The notes under the pieces are model-generated. The model was not told where the DNA came from, did no database searches, and saw nothing but the letters and a program-made list of their open reading frames with translations. A stretch of 64,000 nt of DNA from an uncultured Oscillospiraceae bacterium (lineage in GTDB: Bacteria > Bacillota > Clostridia > Oscillospirales > Oscillospiraceae), in NCBI GenBank assembly GCA_910585265.1, contig CAJUCA010000002.1, positions 76,618 through 140,617 of the forward strand, written 5' to 3'. Positions 48,954-58,834 of this stretch are shown here, piece by piece. The position numbers and the translations under genes are program-made. The first letter of the stretch is position 1. The number at the start of each line of letters is the position of its first letter.

Positions 48954-49926
48954 GTCGTCCATGTTCCTCATCTGGAAAGTATTCGTGGACAAAATCCACG
49001 TCCTCCACCGTCCACTCCCGCCCGTTCAGGTGGTTCAAGCACCCGGCGTCGGTGGTGAAGGCGAACCGCAGCTTGTAGGAGTACAACGCCTGATACCGCC
49101 GCCCGAACCGCTGATCATCCCGCTCCCGGCCGTACTTGCCGTCCCCCAGCAGGGGGTGGCCCGCGGCGGCGAACTGGGCGCGGATCTGGTGGGTGCGCCC
49201 GGTGATCAGATCGCACTCCATGAGGGACAGCCCGTTCCGGCGTGCCAGGGTGCGGTACAGCGTCACCGCCGTCCGCCCCCCCGGCACGGGCTTCTCGAAT
49301 ACCCGCACCTGGGCCCTGTCCTCGTCCTTTAACAGAAACCCCTTGAGCTGTCCCTCCGGGGGGGCCATCTCCCCGTGGATCACGCACAGGTACAGCTTTT
49401 GCAGCTCCCGGTCCCGGATCTTCTGGTTCATCACCCGCAGGGCCTCCGCCGTCTTGGCGGCAATGACGATCCCCCCGGTGTTCCGGTCGATCCGGTTGCA
49501 GAGGGCGGGGGCGAAGGTCTGCTCCTTGTAGGGCGACCACTCCCGCTTCTGGTACAGGTACGCCTGGATGTGGGTGATCAGCGTGTCCACCTGCTCCCTG
49601 CCGTCGGGGTGGACCACCATGCCGGGGCGTTTGTTCAGCAGCAGCAAATCCCTGTCCTCATAAAGGATCTCCAGCCGGGGCTTGACCACCCGGAGAAAGG
49701 CGTTGTCCGGGGTGGGTGCGTCGAAAAACTCGTCGTTGATATAGAGCTGAAGCACGTCCCCGGTCTGGAGCCGCGCGTCCCGTTTGGCGGGCTTCCCGTT
49801 GAGCCTCACCCGCTTCAGCCGGAGATATTTCTGGGCCAGCGGGGCGGGGAGGAGGGGGACCGCCTTGTCCAGCCAGCGGTCCAGCCGCTGGCCCCCGTCG
49901 TTGGGGCCGATGGTAAATTCCTTCAA
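48943..49926 (-). CDS. RluA-family pseudouridine synthase
   Basis: 327 residues from a TTG at 49926, 7 nt after GGGGAGG; the frame is open to 49989 but without an RBS. N-terminal S4 domain (GQRLDRWLDKAVPLLPAPLA), catalytic motif CNRIDRNTGGIVIAAKT with the Asp of HRLDxxTSG, and TGRTHQIRAQFAAAGHPLLG. It isomerises uridine in rRNA or tRNA. Confidence 0.9.
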   Translation of the reverse strand: MKEFTIGPNDGGQRLDRWLDKAVPLLPAPLAQKYLRLKRVRLNGKPAKRDARLQTGDVLQLYINDEFFDAPTPDNAFLRVVKPRLEILYEDRDLLLLNKRPGMVVHPDGREQVDTLITHIQAYLYQKREWSPYKEQTFAPALCNRIDRNTGGIVIAAKTAEALRVMNQKIRDRELQKLYLCVIHGEMAPPEGQLKGFLLKDEDRAQVRVFEKPVPGGRTAVTLYRTLARRNGLSLMECDLITGRTHQIRAQFAAAGHPLLGDGKYGRERDDQRFGRRYQALYSYKLRFAFTTDAGCLNHLNGREWTVEDVDFVHEYFPDEEHGRHES

Positions 49927-50014
49927 GCAAACGCCTCCCCGCAAAAAATACCTCCGCACGCCCGGACGGGTGCGGAGGTATTGTATCACAAAGAAGAACG
50001 GGACGCAAGGCCGC

Positions 50015-51509
50015 CTATACGGAGCGGAGGAACCGGAGGAAAGCCTCCTTGCCCTCGCCGGTGCGGGCGTACACGCCGGCGTGCTCCAGCACCTTGGCGA
50101 ACACCAGCCCCGTCTCCTTTTTCACGATGTCCAGGGCGTTGTCCGCCGTGATGGTGTAACGGGGGGCGAAGCCCTCCGCCCAGCCGGCGTGCTTGGCGGT
50201 GCGCTCGTCCGCCCGGAGGTCCGCGCCGGAGGCCAGGGCGTCCGCCACGGCGGACAGCTCGTCCTTGAGCCGCGCCGGGAGCACCGCCAGCCCCATCACC
50301 TCGATGAGGCCGATGTTCTCCTTCTTGATGTGGTGCAGCTCGGCGTGGGGGTGGTAGACCCCCAGGGGGTGCTCCCCGGTGGTGATGTTGTTGCGCAGCA
50401 CCAGATCCAGCTCGAATTTGTCCCCCCGCTTCCGGGCGATGGGGGTGATGGTGCTGTGGGGCTCGCCGTCCGTTTCGGCGAAGATGAACGCCGCCTCGTC
50501 GGTGTAGCCCCGCCACGCCAGCAGGATCTTGTCCGCCAGCTCCACCAGCCGATCCGGGTTCGCGGAGGCGATCCGCACCACCGACATGGGCCACTTCACG
50601 ATGCCCGCCTCTACGTCCTCAAAGCCGGGGAAGGGGAAGGGAGTCTCCACCGGGGCCTTGGCCATGGCGAACTCGTAGTGCCCGCCCTGGAAGTGGTCGT
50701 GGGCCAGGATGGAGCCGCCCACGATGGGCAGGTCGGCGTTGGAGCCCACGAAGTAGTGGGGGAACTGGCCCACGAAGTCCAGCAGCTTGCCGAAGCAGGC
50801 CCGGTCGATCTTCATGGGGGTGTGCTCCGCGTTGAGGCAGATGCAGTGCTCGTTGTAGTAGACATAGGGGGAGTACTGCAAGAACCAGGGGGAGCCGTTG
50901 ATGGTGATGGGGACAATCCGGTGGTTCTGCCGGGCGGGGTGGTTGACCCGGCCGGCGTAGCCCTCGTTCTCGGCGCACAGCTGGCACCGGGGATAGGCGG
51001 AGGCGGGCAGGTTCTTGGCGGCGGCGATGGCCTTGGGGTCCTTCTCCGGCTTGGACAGGTTGATGGTGATGTCCAGCTCGCCGTACTCCGTGGGGGCCTT
51101 CCACTGCACGTCCTTGGCGATGCGGTCCCGGCGGATGTAGTTGGTGGACTGGCTGAATTCATAGTACCAGTCGGTGGCCCGTTTGGGGTCCCGGGCGCAG
51201 AGCTTCTGGAACTTGTCGATCACTTCGGAGGGCCGGGGGGTGAGCCGCCCCATGATCTCGGTGTCGAACAGGTCCCGGTAGACCACCGAGTTTTCGGTGA
51301 GCACGCCCCGTTCCCAGGCGTCGTCCAGCAGGGCCTCCAGCACCGGGGCCAGCTCCACCTGCTGGTGATCCCAGGGCACGGGGGTGTAATCGTCCAGCTT
51401 CAGCACGTCCAGGATGGTGTTGACGGCCCAGTTGAACTCGTTTTCCTCCACCAGGCCCTCCTGCACGGCGTAATCCACCAGCTTTGTGATTGCCTCGTTG
51501 CGATCCATC
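50015..51509 (-). CDS. galT: UTP-hexose-1-phosphate uridylyltransferase (Firmicutes type 2)
   Basis: 498 residues from ATG 51509 (RBS AAGGAGG). WAVNTILDVLKLDDYTP at the start, ARCQLCAENEGYAGR-type Cys site (YPRCQLCAENEGYAGRVNHP) and LPIVGGSILAHDHFQGGHYE with the HxHxQ-like active site mark GalT type 2. It converts galactose-1-phosphate in the Leloir pathway. Starts 13 nt after galK stop. Confidence 0.95.
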
Positions 51510-51522
51510 GTCCATTCCTCCT

Positions 51523-52815
51523 TTATTCCGCCACCACGCAGCCGCCCACGGGACGGATGCGCAGCACGTGGCACTTGCCCTGGCCCAAGAGGGCCTCCAT
51601 GCCGTTTTTGAACGCCTCCAGATCCCCCAGGGGCACCCACGCCTGGATGGTGCCCGCGAAGCCGCCGCCGTGGACCCGGACGGCCCCCCCGTCCAGCAGC
51701 CGCTCCGCCTCCGCCAGGGCCAGGGGGATGGCCTGCTGCCGGGGGTCATGGACGGACCAGGTGTTTTGCAGGTGGAGGGAGGAGGACAGCCCGGACTGCT
51801 TTACCAGGGTCAGGAAGAAGTCAAAGTCCCCGTTCTTGAGGGCCGCGGCCTCCAGCACCGCCGTGCGGTCGTCGTCATAGAAGTGCATGGCCCGGAGCAC
51901 CGCCCGGTCGCCGCACTCCTCCCGCAGGGCGGGAATGGCGGCGCGGAAGTCCGTCACAGACACGTCCCGCAGAACGGCCTTGCCAAAGTGGGCGGCCACC
52001 GCCCCCATCTCCCGGGTGACGGCGGCGTAGTCGTCCGTCAGATCCCCGTGGCTGGAGCCGGTGTCCACAATGCACAGGGCATGGCCGGATTGGGTGAAGT
52101 CGTAGTCCACCTGTTCCACCACCGGGTCGGCGGGGTCGTTGAAGTCGATGAACACCGCGCCCCCCACGGAGGAGCCCATCTGGTCCATCAGGCCGCAGGG
52201 CTTGCCGAAGTAGACGTTCTCGGCGTACTGGCCGATCTTGGCGATGGTGACGGGGTCCAGCTTGTCCCCGCAGCAGAAGTGGTTGAAGATATTGCCCACC
52301 AGCGTCTCATAGGCGGCGGAGGAGGACAGCCCGGAGCCGGACAGCACCGTGGACACGGCGCAGGCGTCGAAGCCGGACAGGGGATAGCCCAGCTCCTTGA
52401 TTTTCGCCGCCACCCCCCGCACCAGGGCGGCGGAGGTGTTCTGCTCCTCCTGTTTGGGGGCCAGATCGTTCAGATCGATCTCCAGGGCGGGGTAGCCCTC
52501 GGACACAAAGCGCACCACGCCCAGCCCGTTGGGGGCGGCGCAGGCCAGCATATCCAGATCCACGCTGCCGCACAGCACCCGGCCGTGCTGGTGGTCGGTG
52601 TGGTTGCCGCCGATCTCGGTGCGGCCGGGGCCGCTGAACAGGGCCGCGCCCTGGGCGTCGCCGCCGAACCGGGCGGCGAAGGCTTCCGCCACGCCCGCGG
52701 CGCGGGTACGGGCGGCGTCCAGGAGGCCGCCGCCCTCCGGAGCGTAGAGGGCGGACAGGGCGGAGTCATGCGCGCCGTTTTTCAGGGCGGACAGGAGCTG
52801 GGAGCAGGTTGCCAT
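51523..52815 (-). CDS. galK: Galactokinase
   Basis: 430 residues from ATG 52815 (8 nt after GAGGTG; 52821 is too close). FSGPGRTEIGGNHTDHQHG is the galactokinase signature, SGSGLSSSAAYE the GHMP ATP motif, and VHGGGFAGTIQAWVP motif 3. Phosphorylates galactose. With galT forms a minus-strand operon. Confidence 0.96.
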   Translation of the reverse strand: MATCSQLLSALKNGAHDSALSALYAPEGGGLLDAARTRAAGVAEAFAARFGGDAQGAALFSGPGRTEIGGNHTDHQHGRVLCGSVDLDMLACAAPNGLGVVRFVSEGYPALEIDLNDLAPKQEEQNTSAALVRGVAAKIKELGYPLSGFDACAVSTVLSGSGLSSSAAYETLVGNIFNHFCCGDKLDPVTIAKIGQYAENVYFGKPCGLMDQMGSSVGGAVFIDFNDPADPVVEQVDYDFTQSGHALCIVDTGSSHGDLTDDYAAVTREMGAVAAHFGKAVLRDVSVTDFRAAIPALREECGDRAVLRAMHFYDDDRTAVLEAAALKNGDFDFFLTLVKQSGLSSSLHLQNTWSVHDPRQQAIPLALAEAERLLDGGAVRVHGGGFAGTIQAWVPLGDLEAFKNGMEALLGQGKCHVLRIRPVGGCVVAE

Positions 52816-52870
52816 TGCCATCACCTCATATGCGGGGCCGCGGCCCCGAAATTCATTTCTTTCCAGGGAA

Positions 52871-52899
52871 ATCATACCACATGGGCGGGGATTTGGCAA
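52871..52899 (-). promoter_or_regulatory. galK promoter
   Basis: Minus strand TTGCCA (52899-52894), 17 nt, TATGAT (52876-52871), about 55 nt upstream of galK. Confidence 0.78.
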
Positions 52900-52923
52900 G
52901 GCGGGACGGCAGGAAAAAAACAG

Positions 52924-52952
52924 TTGATAATTTTGCCGGGACGTGATAGAAT
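52924..52952 (+). promoter_or_regulatory. SRP RNA promoter
   Basis: TTGATA (52924-52929), 17 nt, TAGAAT (52947-52952); transcription would begin near 52958-52961. Divergent from galK. Confidence 0.8.
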
Positions 52953-52957
52953 AACCG

Positions 52958-53228
52958 ATAGTCTGCCGGAGCGTCTCAGCCCGCAGTAAGGCCGCGATAG
53001 TCGGGGAGATAGCGGTGCCCTGTACCTGCAACCCGCTGCAGCAGGGATGAATCCCGGCCCCCGGAGGCGGAATGTGCCGCCTGCCCCCTATAAGCAGCGA
53101 TGATGGATCGGTCCCGCGCAACGCCCACCCGTGAATCGTGTCAGGCGGGGAACCGAGCAGCACTAAGCGGACCCGGACGTGTGCCGCGGGGCTGCCGATC
53201 CTGAGCCGGCTGTAGGGGTAACGGGCAT
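52958..53228 (+). ncRNA. ffs: Signal recognition particle RNA (large, with Alu domain)
   Basis: The Alu-domain motif GGTGCCCTGTACCTGCAACC begins at 53010. The S-domain signature is present as TCAGGCGGGGAACCGAGCAG then CACTAAG near 53140-53170. Length of about 270 nt and a position just upstream of dnaX match the Firmicutes large SRP RNA. Exact ends are estimated; a following hairpin AAGGCCG/GCGGCCTT (53243-53260) may be the 3' boundary structure. Confidence 0.9.
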
Positions 53229-53354
53229 ATGCCGTCCTTCAAAGGCCGGTTCGCGGCCTTACTGTGCGCTGAGACGCGGCCGGCAGACAGTTTAACTGGA
53301 ACGCGCGGCGCAGGGGTGACGCTGCGCATTTCTTTTATATCGAGGTGGTTTGCC

Positions 53355-55130
53355 ATGTACCAGGCCCTGTACCGCAAGTGGCGTTCCCGCACCTTTGACC
53401 AGGTGGTGGGGCAGGAGCACGTGACCCAGACGCTGAAGCGGCAGGTGGAGACGGGACGGCTGTCCCACGCCTACCTGTTCACCGGCACCCGGGGGACGGG
53501 CAAGACCTCCTGCGCCAAGCTGCTGGCCCGGGCGGTGAACTGTGAGCATCCCGTGGAGGGAAGCCCCTGCAATGCCTGCCCCGCCTGCCTGGGGATCGAG
53601 AACGGCTCCATCCTGGACGTGCTGGAGCTGGACGCCGCCTCCAACAACCGGGTGGACGACATCCGGGCCATTCTGGACGAGGCGGTGTATACCCCCGCGG
53701 CGGTGAAGAAGCGGGTGTATATCATCGACGAGGTGCATATGCTGTCCGCCCAGGCGTTCAACGCCCTGTTGCAGATTTTGGAGGAGCCGCCGGAGCATCT
53801 GATGTTCATCCTGGCCACCACCGAGATCCACAAGGTGCCCGCCACCATCAAGAGCCGGTGCCAGCAGTTCTCCTTTAAGCGCATCCGGGCGGAGGACATC
53901 GCCGCCCACCTGCTCCGGGTGTCGGGAGAGGAGGGCTTCGCCCTCACCGAGGGGGGCGCGGCCCTCATCGCGCGGCTGTCCGACGGCGGGATGCGGGACG
54001 CGCTGTCCCTGCTGGACCAGTGCTCCGGGGGCGGGGCGGAGACGGTGGACGAGAAGCGGGTTTATACCTGCCTGGGGCTGGCGGGGAACGTGGAGACCGC
54101 CCGCCTGCTGATGGACGCGGCCCAGGGGGACACGGCCTCCGCCCTGGAGCGGCTGGATAAGCTGTACGCCGGGGGCAAGGAGATGACCGCCCTGGCGGGG
54201 GAGCTGTCCGCCCTGGTGCGGGACCTGCTGGTGCGCAAGACCGCCCCCAGGACGGGCTCCGCCCTCATGACCGGGGGCTTTGACGGGGAGACCCTGCGGA
54301 GGCTGTCCGCCCGGTTTGAGGTGCCCCGGCTGGTGCAGATGCTGGCCCTGTTGCAGCGGACGGCGGCGGAGCTGGCCCGCTCCGCCAACCGCCGCACCGA
54401 CATGGAGCTGTGCGTGGTGACCCTGTGTGACCCCGGCCTGGACGGCTCCCCGGCGGGGCTGGCGGCCCGGCTGGCGAGGCTGGAGCAGGGGGGCGTCCCG
54501 GTCCAGGCCGCGCCCGCCTCCGCCCCCAGGAGAGAACCGCTGACCCCGGCCCGTCCGGCGGAGGAGGAACCGCCCCTGCCGGAGGAACCGCCCCTGCCCG
54601 ATGAGCCGCCCCTGCCGGACGAGCCGCCGCTGGAGAACGAGCCGCCCTTGCCGGAGGCGCGTTCCCTGCGGCCGGAACCCCCGGCGGAACGGAAGCCGCC
54701 CCGCCCAAACCGGGCGGAGCCCGCGCCCCAGCGGCCGGAGGATCCCCCGGCCCGGGAGCCGGAGCCTGTCCCGGTTCCGGCCAACGTCCCCGGCTGGCCG
54801 GGGTGGGCGGCCTTTGTGGAGCGGCTCAAGGGCGCGCTGGACATGGGCGATTATATGCTGATCAAAAACCCCGCCATGGCGGAGGGCCGCTTTGACGGGC
54901 AGAAGCTCACGGTCTGGACGAGCATCGAGGTGGTGCGCAACACCCTGGCAAAGCCGGGGGTGGCCCAGCCCATGGCGGAGCTGTGCGGGAGGCTGACGGG
55001 CGTGGTCCGCCAGGTGGAGGTGAAGGCGGGGCAGGCCCCGCCGGAGGAGCCTCCGTCCGCTCCCGCCGGGGAGGTGGACCCGCTGGCCGCCTTCCTGGTG
55101 GACGCGGGGCCGAATATCATCGTGGAGTAG
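53355..55130 (+). CDS. dnaX: DNA polymerase III gamma/tau subunit
   Basis: 591 residues from ATG 53355 (YQALYRKWRSRTFDQVVGQE). Walker A GTRGTGKTS, a four-Cys zinc module (NCEHP...SPCNACPAC), Walker B VYIIDEVHMLS, and SRC sensor (TIKSRCQQFSF). Residues ~395-475 hold a proline/acidic repeat (PPLPEEPPLPDEPPLPDEPP). The C-terminal domain corresponds to tau. Clamp-loader ATPase. Confidence 0.96.
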   Translation: MYQALYRKWRSRTFDQVVGQEHVTQTLKRQVETGRLSHAYLFTGTRGTGKTSCAKLLARAVNCEHPVEGSPCNACPACLGIENGSILDVLELDAASNNRVDDIRAILDEAVYTPAAVKKRVYIIDEVHMLSAQAFNALLQILEEPPEHLMFILATTEIHKVPATIKSRCQQFSFKRIRAEDIAAHLLRVSGEEGFALTEGGAALIARLSDGGMRDALSLLDQCSGGGAETVDEKRVYTCLGLAGNVETARLLMDAAQGDTASALERLDKLYAGGKEMTALAGELSALVRDLLVRKTAPRTGSALMTGGFDGETLRRLSARFEVPRLVQMLALLQRTAAELARSANRRTDMELCVVTLCDPGLDGSPAGLAARLARLEQGGVPVQAAPASAPRREPLTPARPAEEEPPLPEEPPLPDEPPLPDEPPLENEPPLPEARSLRPEPPAERKPPRPNRAEPAPQRPEDPPAREPEPVPVPANVPGWPGWAAFVERLKGALDMGDYMLIKNPAMAEGRFDGQKLTVWTSIEVVRNTLAKPGVAQPMAELCGRLTGVVRQVEVKAGQAPPEEPPSAPAGEVDPLAAFLVDAGPNIIVE

Positions 55131-55193
55131 TGCGACACAGCGTCCCCGCTCCGGCGGAGGACGGAACATTTATCGACATAGGAGGCAGTCAAC

Positions 55194-55541
55194 ATGGCAA
55201 AGGGATTCAACAGCCGCGGTATGGGCGGCATGGGCGGCGGGAACATGAACAGCATGATCCGCCAGGCCCAGAAGATGCAGCAGGATATGCTCAAGGCCCA
55301 GGAGGAGCTGGAGAGCAAGACCTACGAGGCCGCCGCCGGGGGCGGCGTGGTGTCCGCCACCGTGTCCGGGAAGAAGGAGCTGGTGTCCGTCACCATCGAC
55401 CCGGAGGCGGTGGACCCGGACGACGTGGAGATGCTCCAGGACCTCATTGTGGCCGCCGTCAACGAGGCCCTGCGGAAGGCCGGCGAGGACGCCGCCAGCC
55501 AGATGTCCCGGCTGACGGGCGGGCTGAACCTGCCCTTCTGA
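55194..55541 (+). CDS. ybaB: YbaB/EbfC nucleoid-associated protein
   Basis: 115 residues with SMIRQAQKMQQDMLKAQEEL and ETVDPDDVEMLQDL-type core (AVDPDDVEMLQDLIVAAVNE). Gly/Met-rich N-terminus. dnaX-ybaB order is standard; recR, often next, is missing here. Confidence 0.95.
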   Translation: MAKGFNSRGMGGMGGGNMNSMIRQAQKMQQDMLKAQEELESKTYEAAAGGGVVSATVSGKKELVSVTIDPEAVDPDDVEMLQDLIVAAVNEALRKAGEDAASQMSRLTGGLNLPF

Positions 55542-55550
55542 TCCGTGAAG

Positions 55551-56039
55551 ATGTATAACAGCACTCTGGGCTACCTGGAAAACGCCAAGGGGGAGTATTT
55601 GATGCTCCACCGGGTCAAGAAAAAGCGGGACATCAACCAGGGCAAGTGGATCGGCGTGGGCGGCAAGTTCGAGGACGGCGAGGCCCCCGAGGAGTGCTTC
55701 TGCCGGGAGGTGCTGGAGGAGACGGGCCTGGCCCTCACCGAGTTCCGGTTCCGGGGGGTGGTCACGTTCCTGTGCAACGACAGCGGATCGGATCAGTATA
55801 TGTACCTGTTCACCGCCAACGGCTGGACAGGGGAGCTGAACCCGGACTGTGTGGAGGGCGAGCTGGCCTGGGTGCCCAAGGGAGAGGTGCTGGACCTGCC
55901 CATCTGGGAGGGAGACGAGATCTTCCTCAGGCTGCTGGCGGAGGACGCCCCGCCCTTCCTGCTGACCCTGGACTACCGGAGCGAGGGAGAGCGTCTGACG
56001 CGGGCGGTGCTGAACGGGAAAGCCCTGCCCATCCAATAA
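55551..56039 (+). CDS. NUDIX hydrolase (MutT/8-oxo-dGTPase-like)
   Basis: 162 residues from ATG 55551, with an in-frame GTG at 55545. The Nudix box is complete: GKFEDGEAPEECFCREVLEE then TGL. N-terminal LGYLENAKGEYLMLHRVKKK resembles nucleoside-triphosphate-cleaning MutT proteins. Occupies the place after ybaB. Confidence 0.9.
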   Translation: MYNSTLGYLENAKGEYLMLHRVKKKRDINQGKWIGVGGKFEDGEAPEECFCREVLEETGLALTEFRFRGVVTFLCNDSGSDQYMYLFTANGWTGELNPDCVEGELAWVPKGEVLDLPIWEGDEIFLRLLAEDAPPFLLTLDYRSEGERLTRAVLNGKALPIQ

Positions 56040-56055
56040 AAAGGAGAGATTTGCC

Positions 56056-57759
56056 ATGAAATTTTCCGAGATGCCCTACGAGCGTCCTGACTTGGACAAG
56101 GTAAAGCGGGAGCTGGGGGACTTGACCGGCCGCCTGAAGGCGGCAGAAAGCTATGAGGAGGCCCGGGCCGTGTTCCTGGAGAAGGAGGCGGCGGAACGTC
56201 ATGTGGACACGCTGGTCACCCTGGCCAGCATCCGCAACTCCATCGACACCCGGGACGAGTTCTATGACGGGGAGATGAACTTCTGGAACGCCGCCGGACC
56301 GGAGCTGGAGGAGTACACCAAGGCGTGGACGGCGGCGATGCTGGCCTCCCCCTTCCGGAAGGACTTCGCGGCGGAGTACGGGGATCTGATGTTCGTCAAC
56401 GCGGAGATCGAGCTGAAAACCTTCGCGCCGGAGATCGTGCCCCAGCTCCAGCGGGAGAACGACCTGACCCAGGAGCATCAGAAGCTCATCGCCTCCGCCA
56501 AGGTCCCCTTTGAGGGCAAGACCTACACCCTGGCCCAGATGGGGCCCTTCCAGAGCGACGCGGACGACGCCCGCCGTCTGGCTGCCTGGAAGGCGGTGGG
56601 CCAGTGGTACAAGGACAACCAGCCCGAGCTGGACCGCATTTATGACGAGCTGACCCACCTGCGGGACGAGATGGGCCGCAAGCTGGGCTATGAGGGCTAC
56701 ACCCCCCTGGGCTACTACCGCATGAAGCGCAACTGCTACACCAAAGAGGACGTGGAGAGCTTCCGGGCCGCCGTGCGCAAGTATCTGGTGCCCCTGGCTG
56801 ACCGGGTTTTCCGGGCGCAGGCCCAGCGCATCGGGGTGGCCTATCCCCTGAGCTACGCCGACAACGCCCTGAAATTCCGCTCCGGCAACCCCAGGCCCCA
56901 GGGCACGGCGGACGATATCATCGCCCAGGGCAAAAAATTCTACGACGAGCTGTCCCCGGAGACCAGCGAGTTTTTCCAGACCATGCTGGACAACGATCTG
57001 ATGGACGTGCTGGCTACCGAGGGCAAGGCCGGGGGCGGCTACTGCACCGGGATCATGGACTACAAGGTGCCCTTCATCTTTGCCAACTTCAACGGCACCC
57101 AGGGGGACGTGGAGGTGGTCACCCACGAGGCGGGCCACGCCTTCGCCTGCTGGATGAACCGGGACCGGGTCCCTGGCAGCTACGTCTGGCCCGGCATGGA
57201 GGCCTGCGAGGTCCACTCCATGTCCATGGAGTTTATGGCCTGGCCCTGGACGGAGGGCTTTTTCGGCCCGGACACGAAAAAATACCTGTACAGCCACCTG
57301 GCTGGGGCACTGACCTTCATCCCCTACGGCACCCTGGTGGATCACTTCCAGCACGAGGTGTACGCCAACCCGGATATGACCCCCGCCCAGCGTCATGCGG
57401 TGTGGAAGGAGCTGCAGGGGCAGTATATGCCCTGGGTGCGGCTGGACGGGGACATCCCCTTCTTCGCCGATGGCGAGGCGTGGCAGCGGCAGAGCCACAT
57501 CTACGGGGCCCCCTTCTACTACATCGACTACTGTCTGGCCCAGACGGTGGCCCTGGAGCTCTGGGCACTGCTCCAGAAGGACAAGGAGGCGGCCTGGGAG
57601 AAGTACATGGCCTACACGAAGCAGGGCGGCAGCCGCACCTTCACCGCGCTGCTGGAAAACGCGGGGCTGGACACCCCCTTTGACGAGAAGTGCCTGCGGG
57701 AGGTGTGCGAGACCGCCAGCGCGTGGCTGGACGGCTTCGACCTCACCGGAATCGCGTAA
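56056..57759 (+). CDS. pepF: M3-family oligoendopeptidase
   Basis: 567 residues. Zinc site VTHEAGHAFACW (His357-Glu358-His361) and the downstream Glu in ACEVHSMSMEFM are those of M3 oligoendopeptidases (PepF/M3B). No signal peptide, so it cleaves peptides in the cytosol. RBS AAGGAGAG. Confidence 0.94.
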   Translation: MKFSEMPYERPDLDKVKRELGDLTGRLKAAESYEEARAVFLEKEAAERHVDTLVTLASIRNSIDTRDEFYDGEMNFWNAAGPELEEYTKAWTAAMLASPFRKDFAAEYGDLMFVNAEIELKTFAPEIVPQLQRENDLTQEHQKLIASAKVPFEGKTYTLAQMGPFQSDADDARRLAAWKAVGQWYKDNQPELDRIYDELTHLRDEMGRKLGYEGYTPLGYYRMKRNCYTKEDVESFRAAVRKYLVPLADRVFRAQAQRIGVAYPLSYADNALKFRSGNPRPQGTADDIIAQGKKFYDELSPETSEFFQTMLDNDLMDVLATEGKAGGGYCTGIMDYKVPFIFANFNGTQGDVEVVTHEAGHAFACWMNRDRVPGSYVWPGMEACEVHSMSMEFMAWPWTEGFFGPDTKKYLYSHLAGALTFIPYGTLVDHFQHEVYANPDMTPAQRHAVWKELQGQYMPWVRLDGDIPFFADGEAWQRQSHIYGAPFYYIDYCLAQTVALELWALLQKDKEAAWEKYMAYTKQGGSRTFTALLENAGLDTPFDEKCLREVCETASAWLDGFDLTGIA

Positions 57760-57769
57760 AACCAAGAAG

Positions 57770-57804
57770 AACCCCCTGGACGGAAGCTCCGTCCAGGGGG
57801 TTTT
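57770..57804. terminator. Bidirectional terminator between pepF and the SLH gene
   Basis: AACCCCCTGGACGGA (57770-57784) pairs perfectly with TCCGTCCAGGGGGTT (57788-57802), loop of three, with T/A runs for both converging genes. Confidence 0.93.
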
Positions 57805-57810
57805 GCGTTG

Positions 57811-58821
57811 TCAACTGGCGATGCTCTGCTGGAAGCGCATGAGGATGGCGGCTACCTGGGCGCGGGTGGCGGATCCTTGGGGCTGGAGGAACGTGCTGCC
57901 CTCGTCCGCCACGCCGTTGATGAGCTTGGCGTGGTTGGCCCAGGCCAGGGGGGCGGCGGCGTATCCGCTCACCTTGCCCGCGTCGGGGAATTGGGCGGAC
58001 AGGTTGGCCCTGCCGCTCACGTCGTACCCCTTGTAGCTGGCGTAGTTGTAGAGGATGGTGGCCATCTGCTCCCGGGTGATGGGGGCGTTGGGCCGGAAGG
58101 TCTTGTCGGTGTAGCCGTTGACGATCTTCTCCGAGGAGGCCCAGCGGACGGCCTCGGTATACCAGCTGGCGGGCACGTCGGTGAAGGGCATCAGGTAATT
58201 GACCACCGGCTCGCCTTCCATCCGCCAGAGGATGGTGACAATCATGCCCCGGGTGGTGGTGCCGCCGGGGGAGAACAGGCCGCCGCCCACGCCGTTCATC
58301 AGCTGGTTGGTGTGAACGTAGGCCACCTCGTCGTAGAACCAGTCCTTCTCCTTCACGTCGGTGAAGGGCAGGGCAGCGGAGGGGCCGCCCACGCCCACGG
58401 CGGCGTAGGTCAGCTCACGGGTACTGCCCGCCTCCAGGTCCAGCAGCTTCACGCCGGAGGCGGAGAGCACCTTGAAACTGCCGGCGGCGGTCAGCGTCCC
58501 CAGCTGGAGAGCGTCTCCCTGGTTGATCTGGTTCCGGGAGGTGGCGTAGAGGGTGATGCTGCTTCCGCTGATGGTAAAGGCGGTGTGGGCGTCCCCGTCG
58601 GACAGGGCCTGGGCGAACTGGAAGCCGGAGGGGGCCTTGTCCAGGGTAAGGGTGATCTGGGCGGAGTCGAAGCTGCCGGACAGCCCCCGAAGGGTGATGG
58701 TCTGGCTGGCGGTGCCCTGGCCGTCCACCTGCACCCAGGGGGGCGTGGAGGCGGCGGCGGGGGCAATGAGCAGGGCGGCGGCCAGAGCCGCGGCCAGCAG
58801 CAGGGAGAGGAAGCGTTTCAT
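57811..58821 (-). CDS. SLH-domain surface protein with a cohesin-like N-terminal domain
   Basis: 336 residues with a signal peptide (KRFLSLLLAAALAAALLIAP ... AAA). Residues ~28-150 are a beta-rich domain (GSFDSAQITLTLDKAPSGFQ and SLGTLTAAGSFKVL-type strands) resembling cohesin/carbohydrate-binding folds. Residues ~150-336 form three SLH repeats (FTDVKEKDWFYDEVAYVHTN; FTDVPASWYTEAVRWASSEK; FPDAGKVSGYAAAPLAWANH) that anchor to the secondary cell wall polymer. It lies 13 nt after the M60 gene, so the two are co-transcribed. Confidence 0.88.
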   Translation of the reverse strand: MKRFLSLLLAAALAAALLIAPAAASTPPWVQVDGQGTASQTITLRGLSGSFDSAQITLTLDKAPSGFQFAQALSDGDAHTAFTISGSSITLYATSRNQINQGDALQLGTLTAAGSFKVLSASGVKLLDLEAGSTRELTYAAVGVGGPSAALPFTDVKEKDWFYDEVAYVHTNQLMNGVGGGLFSPGGTTTRGMIVTILWRMEGEPVVNYLMPFTDVPASWYTEAVRWASSEKIVNGYTDKTFRPNAPITREQMATILYNYASYKGYDVSGRANLSAQFPDAGKVSGYAAAPLAWANHAKLINGVADEGSTFLQPQGSATRAQVAAILMRFQQSIAS

Positions 58822-58834
58822 GGTTGGCCCTCCT

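Noticed and set aside
52958..53228. tmRNA or RNase P RNA upstream of dnaX
   Set aside because: The GTGCCCTGTACCTGCAACC Alu motif and the S-domain sequence fit SRP RNA, and dnaX linkage is typical for it.
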